From Chitinophagaceae bacterium (GTDB taxonomy: Bacteria; Bacteroidota; Bacteroidia; Chitinophagales; Chitinophagaceae), in NCBI GenBank assembly GCA_947454715.1, contig CANGMZ010000014.1, positions 1 to 41,653 on the forward strand: a stretch of DNA of 41,653 nucleotides, read 5' to 3'. The translations under genes were made by a program, and so were the position numbers. Positions within the stretch are counted from its first letter, which is position 1. Each line of letters starts with the position of its first letter. This document shows, in pieces, positions 15,801 through 24,200 of this stretch. Under the pieces are notes generated by a model. It was not told where the DNA came from. It saw only the letters and a program-made list of their open reading frames with translations, and made no database searches.

Positions 15801-18800
15801 AGTTTCAGCATCAGGAACTGTAATCGGGACATCCGTTATTGCAGCAACTACAACGATATCATATACTGTATCTAACAGCTGCGGAAATGACGTTGTAACG
15901 CATAATGTGAATGTAAAAAACTCACCTTTAACAGGAGTAATATCGGGACCGACTACAGTATGTGTGGGATCAGTGATTACGTTAGGAGGAGTACTTCCTG
16001 GAGGGTTCTGGCATACATCAACTCCATATATTGCTAATGTGCTTTCATCAACCGGAACTGGCACAGGTATTTCAGGTATCTCTACAGGCTTATCTACCAT
16101 CTCCTATACCGTTAATACATTTAGCTGCGGAAGCGCATCTGTATCAAGTCCGGTAAACGTACTTCCACTACCCAACCCGGGGTATATTACCGGTGCGGAT
16201 TCTTTATGCCAGAATTCATTCGACACCCTACGCAATCATGCAGCAACACCGGGGGGCACATGGACCAGCAGGCTTGGTAAAGTTTTGTTTATGTCTGCAA
16301 CTAGTGGAATAGACACTATAATGTTTAAGGGAATAATAGCCGGTGCAGATACTATAGTATACACCGTATCTACCTCGTGCGGAATAGATTCTGCTGTATT
16401 CCGTGTAACCATTAACTCGTTACCTTCAGATGGCACTGTTACTGGCCCAACAGAAGTTTGTGTGGGGTCAAGCATAACGCTTGCGGATGCAACCGGCACA
16501 CCCGGAGGAACATGGGGTACATCTGACCCTAGTGTAGCATCAGTTAATACAACCACCGGAGTCGTAACCGGAACCGGTGGTGGACCGGTCGTTATTACCT
16601 ATTCAGGTTCAACAGCATGTGGTTCAATACCTGACCCATATACCATTACAGTAAACCCGATTGCAGTAGCGTATATTTCGTCTGCTATAAGTAGTGTTTG
16701 CACAGGTAGCACTGTAACACTAGATAATACAGGCTCTTATGGAACCGGCACCTGGAGTAGCAATAATACAACTATAGCTACTATAGACGCAACTACCGGA
16801 GAAATGGGCGGGGTAAGCTGGGGAACAACAACAATTACTTATAGTACCGCAACGCCAAGCTGCGGATCTGACATGGCAGTAATGAGTGTCACTGTAAATC
16901 CACTACCTTATGGCGGTGTCATTACCGGACCTGATTCTGTTTGTTACGGTTCTACAATTTCGCTTACAGATATTACCCCAAGTGGTGTATGGAGCAGCGC
17001 AGCAACATCTATTGCTACAGTAACATCTACCGGCATAGTAAGTGGCGCTTCGGCGGGGTTAGCCACAACAACAATAAGTTATACAGTCACAAGTGGCACA
17101 TGTGGCTCAGCAGCATCAACACACCCAATAACTGTGAAACCACTGCCTATTGCCGGAACAATTACCGGTAGTAGTACTGTATGTACAGGTACAGACATCA
17201 CCTTATCAAGTATAATTCCGGGAGGCGTATGGAGTAGCCCATCTCCATTAGTAAGTATAAATGCAAGCACAGGTGTGCTGCATGGCATATCGGTGGGAGT
17301 AGCAACAATATCTTATGCAGTAACCAATACTTGCGGAACAGCATATGCTACAACTACTATTTCCATTACAGGAGTCCCTGTAATGAGCCCAATTACAGGC
17401 TTAGATTCTGTATGTGTAGGAGCTGCTATAGTTGAGACATCAACACCGTCCGGAGGCACTTGGAGTACAAGATATGGACTGCTATCTGTTACAAGTACAA
17501 TGCCTACTACTGCAACGCTAACAGGTATTTCAGCAGGAGTAGATACCGTTACCTACACTGCAATCAACACATGTGGCAGTTCATCAGTATCTAAGACAGT
17601 ATTGGTTAAAGCACTTCCAATTACAGGATACATTAGCGGTGCAGACAGTGTTTGCCCGGGCAATGTTCAAACACTCACCGACCCAACAGCGGCCAGTGGT
17701 GGTGTATGGAGCCATACTGGTACTTATATTTCATTAACATCAGCTGGTGTAGCAACTGCATTGAGTGCAGGCACGGAAACTATTTCATACACTTTAACAA
17801 ACAGCTGTGGCTCTGCAGCAGCTACGCACTCTATTACTGTTAATCCTTTACCGGTGGCAGGCACTATTACCGGCGGTCCCGGCGTGTGTGTAGGCGCATC
17901 AATTACGCTCAGCAATACTACCGGCACACCGGGTGGTGTTTGGAGCTGTGGTAGCGGTGGCACAATTACCCCAACCGGGTTATTCACTGGTGTGACACCG
18001 GGTGTGGTATCAGTTAGCTATGCTGCAAGTACGCATTGTGGAACACAATATGCTTACTACTCAGTAACAGTAAACCCGCTACCTTATGTACCTGCCGTAA
18101 TAGGTGCAGGCGCAGTTTGTGTAGGTGCTACAATTACTCTTAGTGACTCTGTAAGCGGCGGTTTCTGGAGTATAAGCCCATCAACAGTAGCCACCATCAA
18201 CTCTCTGACAGGTATACTAGGTGGTGTGGTAACAGGAACTGCAACCGTCACTTATTCTGTTGGAAATCTTTGTGGCAATACAAACATACTTCATACAGTT
18301 ACTGTGCAATCTACACCTACAGTTGCCAGTATTATCGGTCTGGCAACAGTTTGCCCCGCTGCATCAACTACACTTTATGATGCTACACCGGGTGGTATTT
18401 GGAGTATGAGTAATACTCACGCTTCTGTAAATACGACAGGTATGATTACGGGAATAACATCAGGATCAGACACTGCTTATTATACTGTAACAAATAGTTG
18501 TGGTACAGTACAAGCAAGCCGTGTTGTAACTATAGAGGCAATCCCCGGAACAGATACTATTTCCGGTCCAATAGTTGCATGTATAGGTGTAGGAATCACA
18601 CTGTCAAGCCCAGTAAGTGGTGGTGTATGGTCTGCAACTAATGGTAATGCCACAGTAACAGCAAGTGGCGTAGTGACAGGAGTTACTACAGGCATTGACA
18701 CCATTCACTACGCTGTGAGTAATACATGTGGCTCAGCCACCTCTACAAAAATAATGACAGTGCAAAGTTCTGTAGTGCCGTCAGTAACCGCTACAGTAAG

Positions 18801-19602
18801 CCCAAGCGATACCGTTTGTAGTCTGGTCGTACCTGTGTTCACCGCTACAGTTATAAATGGTGGCAGTACTCCATTCGTTCAGTGGAAAAAATCAGGGGTA
18901 AACATAGGTACAGGATTATCGATACCATATTCACCAACTAACGGAGACATAATCTATTGCGTTCTGGCAAGTAATGCAGTATGCCCGACTCTCGATACAG
19001 TGTATAGTAACAATATCACCATGACTGTGATTCCTTCTGTTACACCTATAATCTCTGTAACTGCATCGCCAAGTGATACAGTTACCTACATAGGTCAACC
19101 ATTTACATTTACAGCAACGTTAACCAATTGCGGATCGTCACCTGTTTATCAATGGTATCTGAATGGCACTGCAATAGCCGGTGAAACATCTTCAACGTAT
19201 ACGCTCAATGCTTCAGGAAATGATGCTGTTTATTGCATCGCTACTTGCGATATAGTCTGCGCTACTGCAATATATAATCACAGTAATACTATTACGCTCA
19301 ATACCAGCCGAGTGGGTATCAACAATGTTCACAATCTTGGCAACGCATTCTCTTTATACCCTAATCCGAATACCGGCACATTTACACTTGGGGGTATAAT
19401 TAACACTGGTAATAATGAGGCGATAACTTATGAAGTGATTGATGTTATGGGTAGAGTACTGTATAAGGCTGCATCGCTTCCTATCAATGGTGTGATTCAT
19501 GAGCAAATAACACTGAGAGAAAATACTGTTCCGGGGCAGTATATGCTTAGACTAATAGCCAACAATGGCGCTGAAGTTATCCACTTTATGATTTACAAAT
19601 AA
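12832..19602 (+). CDS. Giant T9SS surface protein: NHL-like propeller plus about 21 Big_2-like Ig modules
   Basis: The 2256-residue protein starts with a signal peptide (MKKTLSILFIIFFTLLTNDT, cleavage after FGQ). Residues about 30-315 resemble an NHL/YncE propeller (PEAVAFDNSGYLYVAQTE, KPRGIALDSIQNLYI, APKAVAIKDDKIYIAEFG). I count about 21 consecutive modules of 75-84 residues (about 318-1975). Each follows ITG.DSVC.G..ITL...GG.WSSS...IA.V...G.VTGI..G..TISY.V.N.CG......V.PLP, a Big_2-like Ig pattern with two conserved Cys per module. Two different Ig/PKD-like modules follow (about 1976-2155; FVQWKKSGVNIGTG, VYQWYLNGTAIAGE). The end is a T9SS type A domain (FSLYPNPNTGTFTL, DVMGRVLY, PGQYMLRLIANNG). 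A long fibrous cell-surface or secreted role, such as adhesion or matrix, is inferred. The downstream gene is a shorter paralogue with the same module types and nearly the same C-terminus. Confidence 0.9.
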   Translation: MKKTLSILFIIFFTLLTNDTFGQCFWQDTSIIYRVKTIQPYGIAISNGGVVAVSSVNRDSTSDKMMVKVWYSVDDFTDGLKANDSIKLTSPEAVAFDNSGYLYVAQTERADSNLLILDASLNIVKSIDNSIGTPFAWSKPRGIALDSIQNLYIISDDSTDAGGLAIPNTGKLIKITAPMSTATKSLLIDHLNAPKAVAIKDDKIYIAEFGANELSKYAMVSLNKVDSIYVGHPMDLTVKQCKIYCTEHTNNTVKIFNSENFADTLTADTLVNTTSNHGKYGTTLDADADLYVCRNDSNKVAFYMGVVPGPVPDTIVGGVGMPGRRFCFHTYASYPAVGIWTSADTSIITIDSLTGVAYGVNGGYTYVYQRIDTNIYTYFAWVETPIIPGPVYAYTDTGIATDSTRMCYLNTLRVHNGSHYGSWTSSDNSLAVVSRTGKVWPKSPGVVHISFNRTNTCGSASSSLQIKIEVMPKNSPIIGDTLVCHDAVFTLIDTSTGGKWKSSNDTLASVDSVTGVVTPLHAGHVDISYIVENSCDLLEQKKTITIDSTPVAGSIYAVDNIDSICKTRTVQYRDTTGTLGGKWHSSDSTIASVNATGVITGINEGTTIISYTVMNICDTLTATKTVRVLPDAHSGAVTGPTTICPSVVTTLTEATSTGNISWISTDATIATVIGSGTIMGLPGSTTRSTSILHIATNSCNADTTYFTIVVPYTVHGGTISGSSNVCVSSTTPLTVTGGTTPASWVSRNPTIAGINAAGVVNGIAAGTASIMHIATNVCGADTTYFSITVIAHPVAGAISGPAINCIGSAGTLGISTSTGTTAWSSSDPGIVSVDGSGNFYCGTDGTATITFTATTGCGIATSTYSFTVEPNAYTGPVFGVSSTCQGNTEYFYTPYSVGAGYWISDDVSIADVDAYGTVTAIGPGTTNIHYSTSTLCSADDGFTTITVNPLPVAGGISGADSVCYGATISMTSYGASDPGTWTSSNIGIASVSASGTVIGTSVIAATTTISYTVSNSCGNDVVTHNVNVKNSPLTGVISGPTTVCVGSVITLGGVLPGGFWHTSTPYIANVLSSTGTGTGISGISTGLSTISYTVNTFSCGSASVSSPVNVLPLPNPGYITGADSLCQNSFDTLRNHAATPGGTWTSRLGKVLFMSATSGIDTIMFKGIIAGADTIVYTVSTSCGIDSAVFRVTINSLPSDGTVTGPTEVCVGSSITLADATGTPGGTWGTSDPSVASVNTTTGVVTGTGGGPVVITYSGSTACGSIPDPYTITVNPIAVAYISSAISSVCTGSTVTLDNTGSYGTGTWSSNNTTIATIDATTGEMGGVSWGTTTITYSTATPSCGSDMAVMSVTVNPLPYGGVITGPDSVCYGSTISLTDITPSGVWSSAATSIATVTSTGIVSGASAGLATTTISYTVTSGTCGSAASTHPITVKPLPIAGTITGSSTVCTGTDITLSSIIPGGVWSSPSPLVSINASTGVLHGISVGVATISYAVTNTCGTAYATTTISITGVPVMSPITGLDSVCVGAAIVETSTPSGGTWSTRYGLLSVTSTMPTTATLTGISAGVDTVTYTAINTCGSSSVSKTVLVKALPITGYISGADSVCPGNVQTLTDPTAASGGVWSHTGTYISLTSAGVATALSAGTETISYTLTNSCGSAAATHSITVNPLPVAGTITGGPGVCVGASITLSNTTGTPGGVWSCGSGGTITPTGLFTGVTPGVVSVSYAASTHCGTQYAYYSVTVNPLPYVPAVIGAGAVCVGATITLSDSVSGGFWSISPSTVATINSLTGILGGVVTGTATVTYSVGNLCGNTNILHTVTVQSTPTVASIIGLATVCPAASTTLYDATPGGIWSMSNTHASVNTTGMITGITSGSDTAYYTVTNSCGTVQASRVVTIEAIPGTDTISGPIVACIGVGITLSSPVSGGVWSATNGNATVTASGVVTGVTTGIDTIHYAVSNTCGSATSTKIMTVQSSVVPSVTATVSPSDTVCSLVVPVFTATVINGGSTPFVQWKKSGVNIGTGLSIPYSPTNGDIIYCVLASNAVCPTLDTVYSNNITMTVIPSVTPIISVTASPSDTVTYIGQPFTFTATLTNCGSSPVYQWYLNGTAIAGETSSTYTLNASGNDAVYCIATCDIVCATAIYNHSNTITLNTSRVGINNVHNLGNAFSLYPNPNTGTFTLGGIINTGNNEAITYEVIDVMGRVLYKAASLPINGVIHEQITLRENTVPGQYMLRLIANNGAEVIHFMIYK
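13783..18771 (+). repeat. Tandem array of about 21 Big_2-like coding modules
   Basis: About 21 units of 228-252 bp encode the Ig modules of the first giant gene. They are diverged in DNA sequence and also in length, with no near-identical neighbours that I could spot, so the array looks old compared with the array in the second gene. Boundaries fall at the recurring P-L-P linker (for example VNPLP, VKPLP). Confidence 0.8.
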
Positions 19603-19613
19603 TTTGCAAATTT

Positions 19614-19663
19614 ATAATGAGCGAGGGGGTGTTTCTTATCTGAAACACCCCCTCGCTCATTAT
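19614..19663 (+). terminator. Strong terminator hairpin after the first giant gene
   Basis: Two perfect 22-base arms (19614-19635, 19642-19663) carry the GCGAGGGGGTG / CACCCCCTCGC core and a six-base loop. It starts 12 bases past the stop codon. There is no T-run beyond the stem, but the stability is exceptional. It makes read-through into the paralogue unlikely. Confidence 0.85.
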
Positions 19664-19746
19664 ATCAGATTATTGACGCACTACTTATGCCAATAAATAT
19701 AAGTTCTCATTAACTTAACGGAGATGTAATCTTTCCGTAATGACTG

Positions 19747-19793
19747 CGCAATGATGGATAGCAACCTTTGCATCACATAATGAAATCATTGCG
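19747..19793. promoter_or_regulatory. Inverted repeat around a -7-like element upstream of the second giant gene
   Basis: CGCAATGAT (19747-19755) is repeated inverted as ATCATTGCG (19785-19793), directly before the ATG at 19797. Between the arms is AACCTTTG (19763-19770), one mismatch from TAnnTTTG. This could be an operator or, if transcribed, a leader hairpin; the sequence cannot decide. Confidence 0.4.
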
Positions 19794-19796
19794 TTT

Positions 19797-22700
19797 ATGA
19801 AAACAATCTTTACAATTCTCATAATTATTATTTTGCTTGTTACCGGAAGTGCTTATGGGCAATTGGCCACATATACCGGTTCTGGTGGCACAAGTACTGC
19901 TGTAACAGCAGGATCAGTAAATGAAACTGTAACTGTATTGCAGAATACAGGATTCGGTAGTAATACCCCATGTACAAGTGGTGGCCTTAGCGGAAAAACC
20001 GTTCCTAATACATGGACTGCCTATAATATTGCAGGACCACATTATTTTATTAAAATCACACCTAATACTGGTTATCAACTCAATGTTACCGGATTCTCAG
20101 CAGGCATGCGGGTATCGGGAACCGGACCTACTAAAGTACGTTATGCTTATAGTTTGGACAATGGCGTTACCTGGACAGATGACGGAACAGATCATTCTTT
20201 GTCAAATCCCGGTTGTGGCAATAGTGTGGCTTCGTCTTGGAGTGGGGGCACATTACCTACCGGTATTACCAGCACCACCAATGGAATTATAGTGGCTTTA
20301 TTCCCTTATGCGCCTTCAAGCAGTTCAGGTACTTTCCAAACAAACTATATCAACATTTTAGGAACAGTGACTAACGGATGTACTCCACCAACCATTACTG
20401 TAACTCCATCTGCTCCAAGCTATTGCGCAGGAGGTGCAGGTGTGAGTATAACAGCAACAGGCGCAGGTACTACAGGTACATACTCATGGTCTCCTGCTAT
20501 TGGTTTATCAGCAACAACTGGTGACATAGTTACAGCAAACCCAGCTGCCGCAACTACATACACCATAACGGGATATTCAGCACCTACTTGTAGTAATACA
20601 ACAACTGTTACCGTAAATATAGACCCATTACCCACGGTTGCTCCAATAATAGGAACATCAGTCGTTTGTGCCGGCGGAGCAACTATAAGTCTGACTAATG
20701 CTACATCAAGCGGCACTTGGGGACTAACTAACACATCATTAGCAACCATTAATTCATCCGGCTTATTGACAGGCATTAACGCAGGAACAGATACTGTTAC
20801 TTATGCAGTAACCAATACATGTGGTACAACTACTGTTTTATACCCTATTACTATTAACCCGCTACCATTAGCAGGAGCAATAACTGGTGTTGATAGCGTC
20901 TGTGCTGGTACTTCTATAACTTTATCCTCTAGTGTATCAGGAGGCACCTGGAGCAGCGGCAATATATCTGTTGCAACAGTTAGCGCAGGAACAGTTTTTG
21001 GCGTTAGTGCAGGCAGTACCACTATTAGCTACGGTGTCAGCAATTCTTGCGGCACAGATATAGCTGTTCATTCGGTAGTAATAAACCCTCTACCCTTTGC
21101 CGGAACAATAACAGGCTTAGACAGCGTTTGCAGTGGTGCAACAATTTCACTTACAAATACTACAACAGGAGGCACATGGATTTCATCAAACAGTTCTATT
21201 GCCAGTATTTCTACAACAGGTGCAGTAACTGGAACATCAACTGTATTAGCTACAGCCACTATATCTTATACAGTCAACACATTCAGTTGTGGGTCTATAG
21301 CAACAACACACAGTATTACTGTAAATCCTTTACCTTATGCAGGTAACATTACAGGAGCAGACAGTGTTTGCTACGGAGCAACCATTTCGCTAAGCAACAC
21401 TGCATCCGGTGGTATCTGGAGTTCAGCAAATACAGCCATTGCAAGTGTTTCAGCAACAGGTGAAGTAACAGGTACGTCTGCAACTTTGGCTACAACAACA
21501 ATATCTTACACTGCTAGTACATTCAGCTGTGGGTCTGCGACCGCTACACATCCTGTAATCATAAAACCCTTACCTTATGCCGGAACAATAACAGGATTAG
21601 ACAGCGTTTGTAGTGGCGCAACTATTACTCTTACAAATGCTACAACAGGTGGCACATGGAGTTCATCTAACAGCTCTATTGCCAGTGTTTCTGCAACAGG
21701 AATAGTAACAGGAATAACAACAGTATCAGCAACCGCAACAATATCTTATACTACAAGTACATTCAGTTGCGGCTCTATTGCAGCAACACACAATATCACC
21801 GTAAAGCCTTTACCTGATGCAGGTAATATTACTGGTGCAGACAGTATTTGCTACGGAGCAACTATTTCGCTAAGCAACACCGCATCCGGTGGTATCTGGA
21901 CTTCAGTAAATACAGCCATTGCAAGTGTTTCAGCAACCGGTGCAGTAACAGGCACATCAGCAACTTTGGCTACAACAACAATATCTTACACTGCTAATAC
22001 ATTTAGTTGCGGAGCTGCTAGCACTAGTCATCCTGTAACGGTTAAACCTTTGCCATTCGCAGGCACAATAACAGGATTAGACAGTGTTTGCAGCGGCACA
22101 ACTATTACTCTTACCAATGCTACAACAGGCGGCGTTTGGAGTTCATCAAACAATTCTATTGCAAGTGTTTCTGCTACAGGCATTGTAACAGGCGCATCAA
22201 CCGTATTAGCTACAGCTACTATATCTTACACAGTTAGCACATTCAGTTGTGGGTCTTCTTCAGCAATACATCTAATTACAGTCAAACCACAACCATTTGC
22301 CGGAACTATTTCTGGAAACAGAACGCTTTGCACGAACACTACAACTCTGTTAACCAATACTGTTACAGGTGGTTACTGGAGTAGCAGCAATGCAGCAATT
22401 GCTACAGTAAGTTCAGGAAATCTGTTTGCAATCAATGAAGGAAATACAATTATCTCTTATACTGTCACCAACAGCTGCGGTACTGCCATAGACACGCAAA
22501 TGATTCATGTAAACACAACACCACCTGCAATAACAGGTGCTACTCCGCTTTGCGCCGGTGTATCTTTAGTCTTACACGATGACCAACCTGATGGAGAATG
22601 GATAAGTAGTAATACTGCTGTAGCCACAATAGATGCCGCAGGTGAAACTTATGGAGTTGCAGTGGGTACAACAACTATCACCTATTTAGATCTACCTACC

Positions 22701-24095
22701 GGTTGCTTTACGACTACACTTCTTAATGTAAATCCTTCAATCTCTCCTTCAATCTCTATCAGCACGAGCACTCCAACTGAGATTTGTCAAGGAACTTCTG
22801 TTACGTATACTGCAAATCCGTTGAATGGCGGCACATCTCCATTATATGTTTGGAGTGTTAATGGTGTTATTCTTGCAGGTAGCTCCTCATATACTTACAC
22901 TCCTGCAAATGGCGATCTTATCCGCTGCTGGATATTAAGCAGCCTTGGTTGCGCAGTTCCCGACAGTGCAAGCGCAACAGTAAGTATGAACGTTCATACT
23001 CCTGCTACACCATCACTAACACTTACTACAGGAACCGGTGACACCATTTGTTACGGTGCGCTTACTACCATCACTCCTGTTCCTGTAGACGGGGGTACAG
23101 CACCGTCCTATAATTGGTTTGTAAATCTAACACCTGTAGGCACAGGAAATACACTTACCTATACACCATCTAATGGAGATATTATTACCTGTCAAATTAC
23201 CAGCAATGAGTTTTGCTTTGCAGGTCCTGACACTGCTAGTGCCAGTACAATTCTTACCGTAACACCTCTGTTAATTCCATCTGTTACTACAAGTGTTTCT
23301 CCCGGAGTCATCGCCTGCCAAGGTTACCCTGTCAACTACATAGCATCACAAGTTAATGGTGGTACATCGCCATCTTATGTTTGGTCTGTAAATGGATCCA
23401 ATACAGCTACCGGAAATACATTCACTTACTCACCTGCCAATGGAGATGTTGTTCAGGTAATGCTCATCAGTAATTTTCCTTGCCTTTTAGCACCAATAGC
23501 AGTTAACAATACCACCATGACTGTAATACCTGTGGTACAGCCAATCGGGTATGTTAACGCAGTACCCGGTTACATTATCAATCAAGGAGCTTATGATACA
23601 TTTACAGTCACGATTGTCAGTGGCAGTGGTCTTGCACCAACATATCAATGGTTCAAGAATTCGATGCCTGTAGCAGGAGCAACAAATACAGTATTTATTA
23701 CCAACGATTTGCATACGGGAGATTCTATTAATTGTGTTGTCACGAATAACGACCAATGTAGTGGCGTTTCTACATTTAACTATATTAATATCACTGTTGC
23801 AGGCAATGTTGAAGTAAATACAGTAGCATCAGCTATGTCTTTAACATTATATCCTAACCCTAATAGCGGCACATTCATACTTAGTGGCAATACCCAATCG
23901 GGAAACAATGAACCTGTAATTGTTGATATTATTGATATTATGGGCAGTATTGTTTACCATGCAGCAATTACCCCAATCAATGGAATGATAAATGAACCAA
24001 TCCTAATTAATGGCAATATATCTTCAGGTCAATATTTGCTCAGATTAATAAGTGACAATAAAACCGAAGCTATTCGCTTCTCAATTGTGAGGTAA
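19797..24095 (+). CDS. Large T9SS surface protein with nine Big_2-like and five Ig/PKD-like modules
   Basis: The 1432-residue paralogue of the preceding gene has a signal peptide (MKTIFTILIIIILLVTGSAYG, cleavage before QLATYT). A unique N-terminal domain (about 22-190) holds the pattern NTGYQLNVTGFSAGMRVSG and SLDNGVTWTDDG, resembling the beta-sandwich domains found at the front of other T9SS cargo. One Ig/PKD-like module (SYCAGGAGVSITATGAGTTG) follows, then nine Big_2-like modules with paired Cys (about 280-980). Four more Ig-like modules (SPLYVWSVNGV, PSYNWFVNLTP, PSYVWSVNGSN, PTYQWFKNSMP) precede a T9SS type A domain (LTLYPNPNSGTFIL, DIMGSIVYHA, SGQYLLRLISDN). Modules three to seven form a two-unit higher-order repeat. 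It starts 194 bases after the first giant gene with its own upstream element. A surface or adhesive role is inferred from architecture only. Confidence 0.9.
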   Translation: MKTIFTILIIIILLVTGSAYGQLATYTGSGGTSTAVTAGSVNETVTVLQNTGFGSNTPCTSGGLSGKTVPNTWTAYNIAGPHYFIKITPNTGYQLNVTGFSAGMRVSGTGPTKVRYAYSLDNGVTWTDDGTDHSLSNPGCGNSVASSWSGGTLPTGITSTTNGIIVALFPYAPSSSSGTFQTNYINILGTVTNGCTPPTITVTPSAPSYCAGGAGVSITATGAGTTGTYSWSPAIGLSATTGDIVTANPAAATTYTITGYSAPTCSNTTTVTVNIDPLPTVAPIIGTSVVCAGGATISLTNATSSGTWGLTNTSLATINSSGLLTGINAGTDTVTYAVTNTCGTTTVLYPITINPLPLAGAITGVDSVCAGTSITLSSSVSGGTWSSGNISVATVSAGTVFGVSAGSTTISYGVSNSCGTDIAVHSVVINPLPFAGTITGLDSVCSGATISLTNTTTGGTWISSNSSIASISTTGAVTGTSTVLATATISYTVNTFSCGSIATTHSITVNPLPYAGNITGADSVCYGATISLSNTASGGIWSSANTAIASVSATGEVTGTSATLATTTISYTASTFSCGSATATHPVIIKPLPYAGTITGLDSVCSGATITLTNATTGGTWSSSNSSIASVSATGIVTGITTVSATATISYTTSTFSCGSIAATHNITVKPLPDAGNITGADSICYGATISLSNTASGGIWTSVNTAIASVSATGAVTGTSATLATTTISYTANTFSCGAASTSHPVTVKPLPFAGTITGLDSVCSGTTITLTNATTGGVWSSSNNSIASVSATGIVTGASTVLATATISYTVSTFSCGSSSAIHLITVKPQPFAGTISGNRTLCTNTTTLLTNTVTGGYWSSSNAAIATVSSGNLFAINEGNTIISYTVTNSCGTAIDTQMIHVNTTPPAITGATPLCAGVSLVLHDDQPDGEWISSNTAVATIDAAGETYGVAVGTTTITYLDLPTGCFTTTLLNVNPSISPSISISTSTPTEICQGTSVTYTANPLNGGTSPLYVWSVNGVILAGSSSYTYTPANGDLIRCWILSSLGCAVPDSASATVSMNVHTPATPSLTLTTGTGDTICYGALTTITPVPVDGGTAPSYNWFVNLTPVGTGNTLTYTPSNGDIITCQITSNEFCFAGPDTASASTILTVTPLLIPSVTTSVSPGVIACQGYPVNYIASQVNGGTSPSYVWSVNGSNTATGNTFTYSPANGDVVQVMLISNFPCLLAPIAVNNTTMTVIPVVQPIGYVNAVPGYIINQGAYDTFTVTIVSGSGLAPTYQWFKNSMPVAGATNTVFITNDLHTGDSINCVVTNNDQCSGVSTFNYINITVAGNVEVNTVASAMSLTLYPNPNSGTFILSGNTQSGNNEPVIVDIIDIMGSIVYHAAITPINGMINEPILINGNISSGQYLLRLISDNKTEAIRFSIVR
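21096..22295 (+). repeat. ABABA higher-order repeat, five modules of exactly 240 bp
   Basis: Modules start at 21096, 21336, 21576, 21816 and 22056, each exactly 240 bp. Odd modules are type A (GTITGLDSVCSG) and even modules type B (GNITGADSVCYG). Comparing 21361-21540 with 21841-22020 (B with B) I count 163 of 180 identical bases. Adjacent A and B units agree at about 70 percent over the 60 bases I compared. This points to duplication of a 480-bp two-module unit. Confidence 0.9.
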
Positions 24096-24111
24096 TTTTC
24101 TGTCAATACTG

Positions 24112-24152
24112 AAAAGCGCAAAGGCATCATTAATTGATGCCTTTGCGCTTTT
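24112..24152 (+). terminator. Terminator after the second giant gene
   Basis: Perfect 18-base arms (24112-24129, 24135-24152) with loop TTAAT end in TTTT. It lies 16 bases past the stop codon and just before the polA promoter candidate. Confidence 0.92.
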
Positions 24153-24165
24153 ATACAGGTCTGCT

Positions 24166-24196
24166 TTTGCTCTTCCCTCATATTGACTTACCTTAG
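24166..24196 (+). promoter_or_regulatory. Candidate polA promoter
   Basis: TTTG (24166-24169) and TACCTTAG (24189-24196) are 19 bases apart, with one mismatch to TAnnTTTG. If used, transcription would begin within a few bases of the ATG at 24201, giving a leaderless or nearly leaderless message. Confidence 0.4.
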
Positions 24197-24200
24197 CAAT

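Noticed and set aside
14661-18704. Val/Pro-rich minus-strand frames of 60-120 codons inside the giant genes
   Set aside because: They recur at the same place in each module and are simply the antisense of the repeats.
12832-24095. Regular repeats considered as CRISPR or DNA satellites
   Set aside because: Units are 228-252 bp, in frame, protein-coding throughout and have no short repeat/spacer structure.
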